Source of the DNA: Bacteroidetes bacterium UBA2475
GTDB lineage: Bacteria > Bacteroidota > Bacteroidia > B-17B0 > Aurantibacillaceae
Direction of reading: 5' to 3'
DNA length: 64,000 nt
NCBI GenBank assembly: GCA_002342065.1
Contig: DDPF01000004.1
Location: 506,847-570,846 of the forward strand
The position numbers and the translations under genes are program-made. The notes below the pieces were generated by a model. That model did not search any database, was not told where the DNA came from, and saw only the letters and a program-made list of their open reading frames with translations. Position 1 is the first letter of the stretch; every line of letters starts with the position of its first letter. Positions 1 through 8,152 of the stretch are shown one piece after another.

Positions 1-1763
1 TAACAACCGAGTTTGTAAGATATTACGCAATTAAAGGTTATGAGGATAGTAAAATATATTTTACTCAGAATTCTATACTAGTTTATCGTATAAAAGAAGT
101 AAGTCCTAAGCACGAAATAGAATTTGAATATTGTATTGGTAAAAAACCCGAAAACAACATCAAAGATGAGATTATAAACTATCTTGAATCAACAAAAAAG
201 TACTATGTGCCGAAATCAATTACAAGTTCTACGGATATCGAAAGCATACAAGCTGTAGTTATTTCTGATCAAGAAGAACTTTCTACAGGAGCCTACTTTC
301 AAATAGGCATGGTAGTTAAAACAAAATGGGGGATAGAATTAAAATCATTAAGCTTAAATGGACGACTTGACACAAAGAATTTTACAATAAAGCCGAGGGA
401 ATTAGAGCCCTATAAAAACGCTTGGATAATGAATTGTAAAAAACTAAAAAATAGCGAGTTAGAAGTAGATGTTTATTTAACAACCGAACCAACTGTAAAA
501 TTTAATTCAAAGATCCCCGTTAAGTGCGATTCCGAAAATTCTCCGGTTACAATACAGTCGAAAGTATTGAATGAGTATGATTTTGTAAAACACAGATCTT
601 ATGAAAAGGGAAAATACATAGTTAAAAAGCTTGAAAAACTTCCTGAGACTGGTTATACCACCCATGCACTTTCTTTAATGGAAATATTTAGAATAACAAA
701 TGTTGAAACTAATTTAATTCAGGTGCAGAAAAAGGATAAAGTAGGATATATTGACAAAACAGGTAAAAAAATCATTCCATTAGAATACGAAGATGGCGTG
801 GTAAGTGATTTTAAGAATAAGATAATTGCAGTAAAAAAGAATGGTAAGTGGGGTTTTATTAATTTTCAGAATAAGGTCGTTACAAAATTTATATATGATC
901 TAGTTTATAACGAATCTTGCGGCGCATCGATTGTAAAAAAGGACGATAAGTATGGCTATGCAGATTCTACTGGAAGGGAATTTGTAAATACAATTTATGA
1001 TAATGTTTTTGACTTTTCTAACAAAGGTTATGGCGTTGTGGTCTTAAATGGTAAACATGGTTGTGTTGACAAAACAGGAAAATTAATTGTACCTATTGAA
1101 TTTGAAAAAAGCCCGATCCAGTTAAATCCCGATCTTTTTGCGGTTTATAAAAACGGTAAATATGGCGTTATAAAAACAGATGGTAATATGATATTCGATT
1201 TTAAATACGATGAAATTTATCCAACTGGTTATGAATACAGAACAAATGAGCCAAAAGAAAACTCGAATGTTATGAGGGTAAAACTACTTGGTAAATATGG
1301 ATATATTAAGGGAGATGGAAAAGTTTTAAGTGAGTGCATTTTTACTAAAGCAAACGATGTTGCCAGTGTTGGTTATGCTATCGTTGAATTGCATGAGAAT
1401 AAAGTAACCAAGGGAGGAGATTTTGATATTAAAACTGGAAAGGTGCATTGGACGAGTGAGGTGAAGGATCCGGAAGAAGTTGTTGTTGATTACTCATCAA
1501 ACGTTAGAAGCAAATCAAAGTCCGGCCCCGATAAAAAAACAATAAAAAATACAGGCAAAAGTATTCTACATATGGGTGCCGATGGAAGTACAGGTTATAG
1601 CGTAAACGGCGGAGGCTCAGTAGAATTCCCTTGTAGCAAAAAAGTATATTACACTTATTATGACAACGGAGGTTATAACGGCAGAGGACCTGTTATCTCA
1701 GAAGCAAAACAAGATTGCGGAGGAACCATAAACGCGAATGGCGATCAGTATAATAAAAAGTAA
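1..1763 (+). CDS. WG-repeat protein, 5' end outside window
   Basis: The frame is open from position 3 to the TAA ending at 1763, with no stop before the first possible internal start (GTG at 207). The gene therefore begins left of the window; 586 codons are visible. Between about 735 and 1390 there are roughly six WG-type repeats, each reading like GK(Y/W)G(Y/F)I..TGK followed by a hydrophobic strand and an acidic Y-D-E stretch. WG repeats form beta-rich ligand- or protein-binding arrays of unknown specificity in Bacteroidota. The last 75 residues form a separate module with two cysteines (FPCSKK and DCGGTINANG) that resembles the end of the next gene. The location is probably periplasmic or outer surface, but the N-terminus is missing. 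Function is unknown. Confidence 0.85.
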   Translation, partial: TTEFVRYYAIKGYEDSKIYFTQNSILVYRIKEVSPKHEIEFEYCIGKKPENNIKDEIINYLESTKKYYVPKSITSSTDIESIQAVVISDQEELSTGAYFQIGMVVKTKWGIELKSLSLNGRLDTKNFTIKPRELEPYKNAWIMNCKKLKNSELEVDVYLTTEPTVKFNSKIPVKCDSENSPVTIQSKVLNEYDFVKHRSYEKGKYIVKKLEKLPETGYTTHALSLMEIFRITNVETNLIQVQKKDKVGYIDKTGKKIIPLEYEDGVVSDFKNKIIAVKKNGKWGFINFQNKVVTKFIYDLVYNESCGASIVKKDDKYGYADSTGREFVNTIYDNVFDFSNKGYGVVVLNGKHGCVDKTGKLIVPIEFEKSPIQLNPDLFAVYKNGKYGVIKTDGNMIFDFKYDEIYPTGYEYRTNEPKENSNVMRVKLLGKYGYIKGDGKVLSECIFTKANDVASVGYAIVELHENKVTKGGDFDIKTGKVHWTSEVKDPEEVVVDYSSNVRSKSKSGPDKKTIKNTGKSILHMGADGSTGYSVNGGGSVEFPCSKKVYYTYYDNGGYNGRGPVISEAKQDCGGTINANGDQYNKK

Positions 1764-1813
1764 TTCGTACGATAGTTTTTATATAGGAATAACAGGTTAA
1801 CTTTATAAAAATA

Positions 1814-1843
1814 AAAGAACTCATTCACACGGATGGGTTCTTT
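1814..1843 (+). terminator. Rho-independent terminator
   Basis: An 11-bp stem (AAAGAACTCAT with ATGGGTTCTTT, one G-T wobble) and an 8-base loop are followed by a T run to 1847. It lies 50 bases after the WG-repeat gene and separates it from the next gene. Confidence 0.85.
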
Positions 1844-1951
1844 TTTTATCCATTCCTAAACGCAATTGTCTATTGCTAAACTATAAATGTTCTAAGAACA
1901 ATAAGCCACTACTTTTATAAAAAATAATACAACTAAAAAAATAAATACAAT

Positions 1952-2917
1952 ATGAAAACAAAGAATTTTTTATTTTTCGCTGGCCTTCTGGTTGGAGGTT
2001 TATTAAACGCTCAGGAAGATCAAACAGCTAAAGCCACCAAAATGGGTGACGGACCATTTATGAGTTATGTTATTAATGAGAGTGGCGGTAATTACACTTA
2101 CGCCGGAATTAATAAAGAGGTGTATACATTTACCTTTAAACCCTACCAGGCCGACTTTAAAGAAATAGAAATTAAAGAAGCCGAAAAAACGTCAACTGAT
2201 AATTATTACCCCGATGAAGAAGCCTTTCCTGCAACCTATGTTTGGGGGAGATTAAATACCGAAACATGTATGAGAGGTTGGGATTATATTGAGCTTAGAA
2301 AGGAAAATAGAATGGTTATTTTGGATGAGTGGATTTACATTCTTGAAAAATGGGAAAGCAAAGATAGCTATAGAATACAAAAATGTTTTAAAAAAGGACA
2401 ACTATCCGGATTTGGCTTAACAAAAAAGGCATTTGGTGCGGCAAAAGAAATGGAAAAAGCGAATCACAAAGAAACGCTTCAAAAATATTTAGATGAGGCT
2501 TTTAAAAAGCAAAGCGAATTATTACCGGCATGGCAGGCAAATAATAAATCAAAAATAGATAAACGTGTAGCCGCAAAAGAAAGATACCAATTTACTATAG
2601 ATTCTGTAAACGGTAATTATTGGAATACTGCGGAAGGGAAAAGGGTAAAAGCTCAACTTGACAGAAAGGCGGGTCAGGCAAAAATTACTCTTGTAAATGA
2701 TTTGGCAATAGACTTATTATTACGCCATGGTCAAGGTGTATCTACTCGATTAAAACCGGGAGAAAAAAAGCAATTTGATTGTTCTGGAGACAAAGTAAGA
2801 AAAGGCAAACCACGCGCAAATAATACAAGCCAGTTCGATGACACAGATGTAATTTTAATTCAATCAGATGGAAAAGGATGCGGACAGACAGTTAATGCAT
2901 CAAGTGTATATAAGTAA
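1952..2917 (+). CDS. Secreted protein of unknown function sharing a C-terminal module with the preceding gene
   Basis: 321 aa. Residues 1-21 are a signal peptide ending NAQ. The middle has no domain I recognise; residues about 165-240 are charged and probably helical. From about residue 242 a module runs to the end with the pattern hydrophobic-N, G-rich turn, PGE...F.C and a final CGQTVNAS..Y. The WG-repeat protein upstream ends in the same pattern (F.C ... CGGTINA...Y), so the two genes appear to share a roughly 75-residue cap with two conserved cysteines, possibly disulfide-bonded. A terminator separates them, so they are neighbours in function rather than one transcript. It is not a T9SS sorting domain of the usual PNP...GxY type. 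Confidence 0.8.
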   Translation: MKTKNFLFFAGLLVGGLLNAQEDQTAKATKMGDGPFMSYVINESGGNYTYAGINKEVYTFTFKPYQADFKEIEIKEAEKTSTDNYYPDEEAFPATYVWGRLNTETCMRGWDYIELRKENRMVILDEWIYILEKWESKDSYRIQKCFKKGQLSGFGLTKKAFGAAKEMEKANHKETLQKYLDEAFKKQSELLPAWQANNKSKIDKRVAAKERYQFTIDSVNGNYWNTAEGKRVKAQLDRKAGQAKITLVNDLAIDLLLRHGQGVSTRLKPGEKKQFDCSGDKVRKGKPRANNTSQFDDTDVILIQSDGKGCGQTVNASSVYK

Positions 2918-2949
2918 AAAGCATTCATTTAAATAAAATATATTTATTA

Positions 2950-2983
2950 AATAAAAGAGCCTCCGTAAAGAGGCTCTTTTATT
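2950..2983. terminator. Bidirectional terminator between convergent genes
   Basis: A perfect 14-bp inverted repeat (AATAAAAGAGCCTC with GAGGCTCTTTTATT, 6-base loop) has an A run on one side and a T run on the other, so it can serve both strands. It ends one base before the stop codon of the minus-strand membrane protein gene. Confidence 0.9.
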
Positions 2984-4450
2984 TTACGTTCTCCTTGGCA
3001 GTGCCAACTGCTTTACAAATAATTTTTTCATTAATGGTAAACACAAAAAGAAAAGTATAATTGGTACCCATTTGCAAATCATGAACCAAAGGTCGTATTC
3101 TTCCTGCCAGTAAGAGTATAAATACTGATCTAAATAATAAGTGTAATCATATATCTCAATTTTTTTGCCATACATATTTACTTCTGTTTTTGCTGCGGCA
3201 TAGGCATAGTTGTATGAAAAGTGATCGTGGAATATATCCGTATAACGGCGTAAATAATGCACTACCATCATTGGCATATAAATAACCAAAAGAAAAAATA
3301 ATTGGTTTAAAATATTAAAGAAGGGTTTAAAGGTTTTTTCCTGTTTAGCTGATATAAATAAACTTACAATGGTTGTAACAAACAATAAAAAGACGAACCA
3401 TTGGAAAGAATGTTCGGAGCTGGAACTCTTAAAAAAGATCTGCGACAATATAAATGCAATTAAAGGATATAAAGCGCAAACAATTCCCATTATTAAAAAC
3501 TGCTGCCAGTAATTTAATTTAAACAGAACTAATAATAAGGTCAGCGAAAAAATAGCGTAGAACATGCCCCATAAAAAATCCTTGTCCCAAATAAACAGCT
3601 TTCCAAACTTTGCTTCAAATAAATTATTAAAAGCGGTACGCATTTCCTCTTTATGGTAATCATTTCCTAAACTCAATTCATCAATACTTATCCAACCTGT
3701 TTTTTGCGCTTTGATATATTTGGCCGCCATTTCATCAATATCAAAATTAGGATTCACGCCATATTTTTCGCAAATAGAAACGTGCCTTGCAATCTTCACT
3801 TTTACGATAGAAAGATCGGAGAGTGGTTGGTAACCTGTACGAATTTTAAAGCTACTTAACATTGATGGAAAAGTTAATGTATCGTTCAAATATTGGTAAG
3901 GCGTATAATTATTAAAAGCATAAATTTTATTTACATTAAAAAAGGTCTGTTTTTTTGTGGTGTCATAACTGTTCTCGTAAGAATAATAATTAGTAACAAC
4001 AAAAGGCTCAATTTCATTTAGGGTGTTTACATCCTTCATAATTTCCTCATCGGTAAACATGTGCGCCATTTTTGTATTATAACTAATTACAAAGGGCGAA
4101 GCGAACCATGCAAAAATAGCTACACAGGAAAAGACCAAAAAGAAATTCTTGTACTCGTCGCCAACTTTTAAATTCCCGAAATTCTTTTCTTTATTAAAGA
4201 TCAGATACCGATACCCCCAAAACCATGAAAGAATAAAAGAGAGTACGCTTAATAACAAGAACCACAAACCTGAGTCGGCCCTGCTGGTAAGATCAATTGG
4301 GACAAAACAACCAATTAAAGTTGAGATAATGTAAAGCAATAAACCAAACCATAATACGTAATGGATCTTGCTTATCCATACAATAGGATAATTGGTTAGC
4401 AAATACGTGTCGATGCGGTTTAAAAAACCGGGAGCTATTTTTTTAAACAT
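2984..4450 (-). CDS. Polytopic membrane protein paired with an ABC ATPase
   Basis: 488 aa. About three membrane helices lie in residues 27-125, a soluble loop of about 165 residues follows (125-290), and then about five more helices run to the C-terminus (293-313, 316-340, 348-368, 380-398, 455-478). I recognise no catalytic motif. The gene begins one base after the stop of the ABC ATPase gene on the same strand, so the two are surely co-transcribed. The likely role is membrane partner of that ATPase, as in ABC-2 type exporters, although the large central loop and 3+5 helix layout are not the standard six-helix ABC-2 permease. The substrate is unknown. Confidence 0.75.
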   Translation of the reverse strand: MFKKIAPGFLNRIDTYLLTNYPIVWISKIHYVLWFGLLLYIISTLIGCFVPIDLTSRADSGLWFLLLSVLSFILSWFWGYRYLIFNKEKNFGNLKVGDEYKNFFLVFSCVAIFAWFASPFVISYNTKMAHMFTDEEIMKDVNTLNEIEPFVVTNYYSYENSYDTTKKQTFFNVNKIYAFNNYTPYQYLNDTLTFPSMLSSFKIRTGYQPLSDLSIVKVKIARHVSICEKYGVNPNFDIDEMAAKYIKAQKTGWISIDELSLGNDYHKEEMRTAFNNLFEAKFGKLFIWDKDFLWGMFYAIFSLTLLLVLFKLNYWQQFLIMGIVCALYPLIAFILSQIFFKSSSSEHSFQWFVFLLFVTTIVSLFISAKQEKTFKPFFNILNQLFFLLVIYMPMMVVHYLRRYTDIFHDHFSYNYAYAAAKTEVNMYGKKIEIYDYTYYLDQYLYSYWQEEYDLWFMICKWVPIILFFLCLPLMKKLFVKQLALPRRT

Positions 4451-4451
4451 A

Positions 4452-5648
4452 TTAAATATCTTTATGAAATAATTGACGGGTACTTTGACTGATATCCCTG
4501 TAATAATTTAATTCTAATCCGTTCTTTTGAATGATCGATAATACATCAAACCATTTTACATCAACACCACAACTGATAATAAAAGCAGTTCCTGCATCTT
4601 CAATTTTGTAACCGTTACCTTCAGACAAACAGTTTTGTAATTGCTGCAATGTAAAACTACCCGCCACTTCATAATTATTCACTGCGCGGTTAATTCCAAA
4701 ATCAATTTGTTTACCGTTGTAAATTGTTTTTCCCTGACGAATAAAAATAATGTTATCTGCTATGCGCTCTATTTCGTGCAACTGTTGCGAACTTAAAATA
4801 ATAGAAAGCGGGTTGCTCTGCGATTGAGCGAAAAAACGTAAGTCCTGCAAGAACAATTGCTGCGCGTTAATATCTAAATTCGCCAAAGGCTCGTCTAATA
4901 TTAATAAGTGCGGACGCCATAATAACATCTTAGCTAATTCAAAACGCATGCGGTAGCCACTCGAAATTTGGCTCCAGGTTAGGTCGCGAAATTTATCCAA
5001 GCCCAAACGAAATAAAATATAATCTATTTGCTTTAAATTTTGTTCGCCGGTAATATTGTGTATGGTGGCAAAGAATAACAAATTCTCTAACAAAGTGCCA
5101 TGCCATTTTGGAATACGTTGCGGAATGAAAGCGAATTTATTTTTTGCCTGGTACCAGTTATTTGAAAAAGTACCAAGTGCCGGAAATTCAATAATTCCTG
5201 TATCGGTTGAAAGTTGTCCTGATACAATACGTAGTAAAGTTGTTTTGCCATTTCCATTCTCGCCAACTACGCCGGTAATTTGTCCTAACTTTAATTCAAA
5301 AGAAATGGGATGTAATTTAAAAGGATTACGTCCACTGTGAAATTGTTTGGTAATATCCTGCGCTTTAAAAACAATATCAGAATCTATGCTTGAATTGTTT
5401 GCCAGTTCAAAATTTTGTACCCGTATTTTTTCTAAGATATTTGAAGCGCCATTGGAAATACTGTCTTGTTGTTCGGGATTAACATCAATAATGCTTAAAT
5501 AATTCTTTCTTAGTTCAAAGATCTCGCTTACCAAATTTTCGGGTAATTGATAATCGTTGGTAAGATCGAGGCTGCGCCTTGTGAATAAGCTGTAATCTTT
5601 TGAGTGGAAAGACTCTTCCAGCTGTTGTATGAATTTATTTTCAACCAT
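4452..5648 (-). CDS. ABC transporter ATP-binding protein with N-terminal extension
   Basis: 398 aa; the ATPase domain starts only near residue 95, after a charged extension of unknown role. Visible motifs are Walker A GENGNGKTT, Q-loop FIPQR, a degenerate signature (ISSGYRMRFELA in place of LSGGQ) and Walker B LLILDEPLANLD. At the switch (H-loop) position the sequence reads ILSSQQLHEIE, with Gln where SSH is usual. About 90 residues follow the ATPase core. The gene heads a two-gene operon with the membrane protein downstream (1-base gap). The fold resembles ABC-2/CcmA-like exporters. What it transports cannot be told from the sequence. Confidence 0.85.
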   Translation of the reverse strand: MVENKFIQQLEESFHSKDYSLFTRRSLDLTNDYQLPENLVSEIFELRKNYLSIIDVNPEQQDSISNGASNILEKIRVQNFELANNSSIDSDIVFKAQDITKQFHSGRNPFKLHPISFELKLGQITGVVGENGNGKTTLLRIVSGQLSTDTGIIEFPALGTFSNNWYQAKNKFAFIPQRIPKWHGTLLENLLFFATIHNITGEQNLKQIDYILFRLGLDKFRDLTWSQISSGYRMRFELAKMLLWRPHLLILDEPLANLDINAQQLFLQDLRFFAQSQSNPLSIILSSQQLHEIERIADNIIFIRQGKTIYNGKQIDFGINRAVNNYEVAGSFTLQQLQNCLSEGNGYKIEDAGTAFIISCGVDVKWFDVLSIIQKNGLELNYYRDISQSTRQLFHKDI

Positions 5649-5668
5649 AATATCTATCTATTTTCTGT

Positions 5669-5761
5669 TGTCACTTCGAGCACGGCAAAAGCGATTGAGC
5701 TTTTGAGCGAGACTGTGCGCTTGCAATAAGCATACGTGTCTCGACTTCGCTCGACATGACA
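5669..5761. repeat. Dispersed intergenic repeat of TTCGAGC/GCTCGA type
   Basis: The element starts TGTCACTTCGAGC and ends GCTCGACATGACA, so its ends are imperfect inverted repeats around a GC-richer centre that also contains TCTCGACTTCGCTCGA. This resembles a widespread Bacteroidota intergenic repeat. A shorter relative (CGCTTCGACAAGCTTGGCGTGACA) occurs at about 8035-8057 just after the GH9 gene. It lies between two divergent genes. No transposase is nearby. Confidence 0.6.
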
Positions 5762-5849
5762 TTTATTTTAACATTTCACTTTTCTTATTCAAATATTAAT
5801 ATTAAATTTAATCAAAGGTTCTGAATAATAATACTAATAATCACGATCC

Positions 5850-8033
5850 ATGAAAAATAAATACTACTTCTTAGCATTAATTATGCTTTTTAGCATTTTC
5901 ATTAGTGCGTCTCCAACTGTAACAGTTCAATTCATTAAAACAGACCAGTTTGGGTATAAACTAACCGCGCAAAAGATAGCGGTCATCTCTAACCCGATAA
6001 CCGGTTACAATAACGGCACGCCTTTTGCGCCCGGAGCTACCTACCAGGTGCGCGACTGGGTAACAGATGCTGTAGTTTACACAAGTAGCATTACACCATG
6101 GAACGGCGGTGCTACCCAAACACAAAGCGGTGACAAAGCCTGGTGGTTCGACTTCTCTACATATACCGTGCAAGGCTCTTATTATATTTATGACCTTACC
6201 AATAATGTAGGTTCATACCGTTTTGATATAAATGATTGTGTTTACAATCCGGTTTTAACGCAGGCCACCCGCATGTATTATTATGCGCGTTGCGGTTCTG
6301 CAAAGCTTACAGCCAATGCTACAACCGCATGGACCGATGGCAACTGTCATGTTGGAACTCAGCAGGATCTGGATTGTAGGTTATATAATAACACCAACAT
6401 TTCTACCTCAAAAAATTTAAGCGGCGGTTGGCACGATGCCGGCGATTATAATAAATATGTAAATTTTACCTGGAGTACTATGACCGATATGTTATTAGCT
6501 TATGAAGAGAATCCTCAAGTGTGGATGGATAATTATAATATTCCGGAAACCGGAAATGGAGTGCCTGATCTTTTAGATGAAATAAAATACGAATTAGACT
6601 GGCTTTTAAAAATGCAACAACCTAACGGTTCGGTGCTTTCCGTAGTTGGTGGTGGTGGCGTTAGTCCGCCAAGTGCTGATGTTGCTTTTAGAAGATATGG
6701 CCCTGCGAATACTTCTGCAGCGTTAACCAGCGCGGCTATTTTTGCACTGGCTGCAATGCAATTTACTACGGCTGCCCAAACCGCTTTTTCTAACTCATTG
6801 CAAGCTGCCGCTGTAAACGCATACACCTGGGCGGTGGCTAATCCAAGTGTTACATTTTATAATACAGGCTTATTGGCTGCAGGTGAACAGGAAATATCTG
6901 TGTATGAACGTGACGCCCGTAAAGTTTGCGCTGCCATTTATTTATACGCTTTAACAGGTAACGCAACATACAAAGCATTTGTTGATGCTAATTACACAAA
7001 CGTACACTTATTAATGTGGACCTTTGCTTATCCATTTGAAGGACCAGAACAGGATGCTTTATTATATTACACAAAAATTCCTGGCGCTACACCTGCGGTT
7101 AAAACAGCCATTTTAAATGCTTACACAAGTTCTATGCAAACTAACAATGCAGATAACCTGCCAGCTTATACCAATAAAACAGATGCGTATAGGGCTTGGT
7201 TGGCGAATAATAATTATACCTGGAATTCTAACCAGACAAAATCGAAGCAAGGTAATATGTTCTTAAACATGAACGTATATTCATTGAATGCAGCCAATGC
7301 TACCAACTATAAAAATGCCGCTTCGGGTTTTGTACATTATATGCATGGAGTTAACCCAAATTCAAAAACCTATTTAAGTAACATGGCAAGTTATGGCGCC
7401 GAAAATTCGGTGACACAATTTTATCATGCCTGGTTTCATGAAGGTAGTGCGCTTTGGGATGAAGTTGGCGTATCAACCTACGGCCCGCCTCCGGGATATA
7501 TTCCGGGCGGACCAAACCCCGGTTATGCTTTAGATCCTTGTTGTCCGGGTTCTTGCGGTAACCCAACAGTTAATGCTATTTGTGCTACAAATGTGACGCC
7601 ACCGATGGGACAACCCATCCAAAAATCGTATAAAGATTTTAACGATAGCTGGCCTTTAAATTCTTGGACAATAAGCGAAGCAGGTATTTACACCAATGCC
7701 GCATACGTGAGGATGCTTTCTAAATTTTGCACTTCGGCACCTTGCAGCACAATTACTACTTCACTAAAAAATAATGAGAACAATCTTTCAGGATTGATAC
7801 AAACCATTTACCCGCAGCCTGCAGAAAATAAAATGACCGTTAAGTTTTACAATAACGAAAACAACGTTGACTTATTTTTATACGACGTAAGCGGCAAACA
7901 ATTATTAGCTAAGAACGAAACGATTTCAAACGGGTTAGTAGAATTTGATCTCTCTAACATTGCCACCGGTGTTTACTTTTTGAAAGTTGTTTCGAAGAAT
8001 AAGACCGAGACAAGGAAGGTAATTAAAGAGTAA
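5850..8033 (+). CDS. GH9 endoglucanase-like enzyme with T9SS sorting domain
   Basis: 727 aa, secreted. The layout is: signal peptide (1-20); an Ig-like CelD-N type domain (about 22-130) containing the typical DQFGY start; an (alpha/alpha)6 GH9 domain (about 135-630); a T9SS type A sorting domain (about 650-727, IYPQPAEN ... GVYFLKV). GH9 motifs visible are GGWHDAGDYNKY near 192-203, which carries the two catalytic-base aspartates, the NPNSKTYL...HAWFHEG region near 500-535, and SEAGIYTNAAYV near 608 with the probable catalytic acid Glu. Family members hydrolyse beta-1,4-glucans such as cellulose or related beta-glucans by inversion. The gene stands alone with its own terminator, so the natural substrate is not shown by context. 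Confidence 0.93.
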   Translation: MKNKYYFLALIMLFSIFISASPTVTVQFIKTDQFGYKLTAQKIAVISNPITGYNNGTPFAPGATYQVRDWVTDAVVYTSSITPWNGGATQTQSGDKAWWFDFSTYTVQGSYYIYDLTNNVGSYRFDINDCVYNPVLTQATRMYYYARCGSAKLTANATTAWTDGNCHVGTQQDLDCRLYNNTNISTSKNLSGGWHDAGDYNKYVNFTWSTMTDMLLAYEENPQVWMDNYNIPETGNGVPDLLDEIKYELDWLLKMQQPNGSVLSVVGGGGVSPPSADVAFRRYGPANTSAALTSAAIFALAAMQFTTAAQTAFSNSLQAAAVNAYTWAVANPSVTFYNTGLLAAGEQEISVYERDARKVCAAIYLYALTGNATYKAFVDANYTNVHLLMWTFAYPFEGPEQDALLYYTKIPGATPAVKTAILNAYTSSMQTNNADNLPAYTNKTDAYRAWLANNNYTWNSNQTKSKQGNMFLNMNVYSLNAANATNYKNAASGFVHYMHGVNPNSKTYLSNMASYGAENSVTQFYHAWFHEGSALWDEVGVSTYGPPPGYIPGGPNPGYALDPCCPGSCGNPTVNAICATNVTPPMGQPIQKSYKDFNDSWPLNSWTISEAGIYTNAAYVRMLSKFCTSAPCSTITTSLKNNENNLSGLIQTIYPQPAENKMTVKFYNNENNVDLFLYDVSGKQLLAKNETISNGLVEFDLSNIATGVYFLKVVSKNKTETRKVIKE

Positions 8034-8064
8034 CGCTTCGACAAGCTTGGCGTGACAAAAAACA

Positions 8065-8095
8065 AAAAACCCTCACCAATTTGGCGAGGGTTTTT
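8065..8095 (+). terminator. Rho-independent terminator after GH9 gene
   Basis: AAAAACCCTC and GAGGGTTTTT pair over 10 bp, with CC/GG adding to the inner stem, and end in a T run. The A-rich left arm would let it act on the opposite strand too. Confidence 0.85.
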
Positions 8096-8109
8096 AATTT
8101 ATATTGGTA

Positions 8110-8140
8110 GACCTTCAAGGTTTTTAAAACCTTGAAGGTC
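8110..8140. repeat. Near-perfect palindrome of ACCTTCAAGG type
   Basis: Two 15-base arms (GACCTTCAAGGTTTT and its exact complement) surround one T. It lies between convergent genes, right after another terminator. The sequence type (ACCTTCAAGG...CCTTGAAGGT) and the related element at 48693-48736 suggest a dispersed intergenic repeat that may also act as a terminator for the minus-strand AsmA-like gene. Confidence 0.75.
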
Positions 8141-8152
8141 TTGCTTGGTAAG

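Noticed and set aside
5669..5761. Insertion sequence ends
   Set aside because: Inverted ends are present, but only 93 bases apart and without any transposase gene; a non-coding dispersed repeat fits better.
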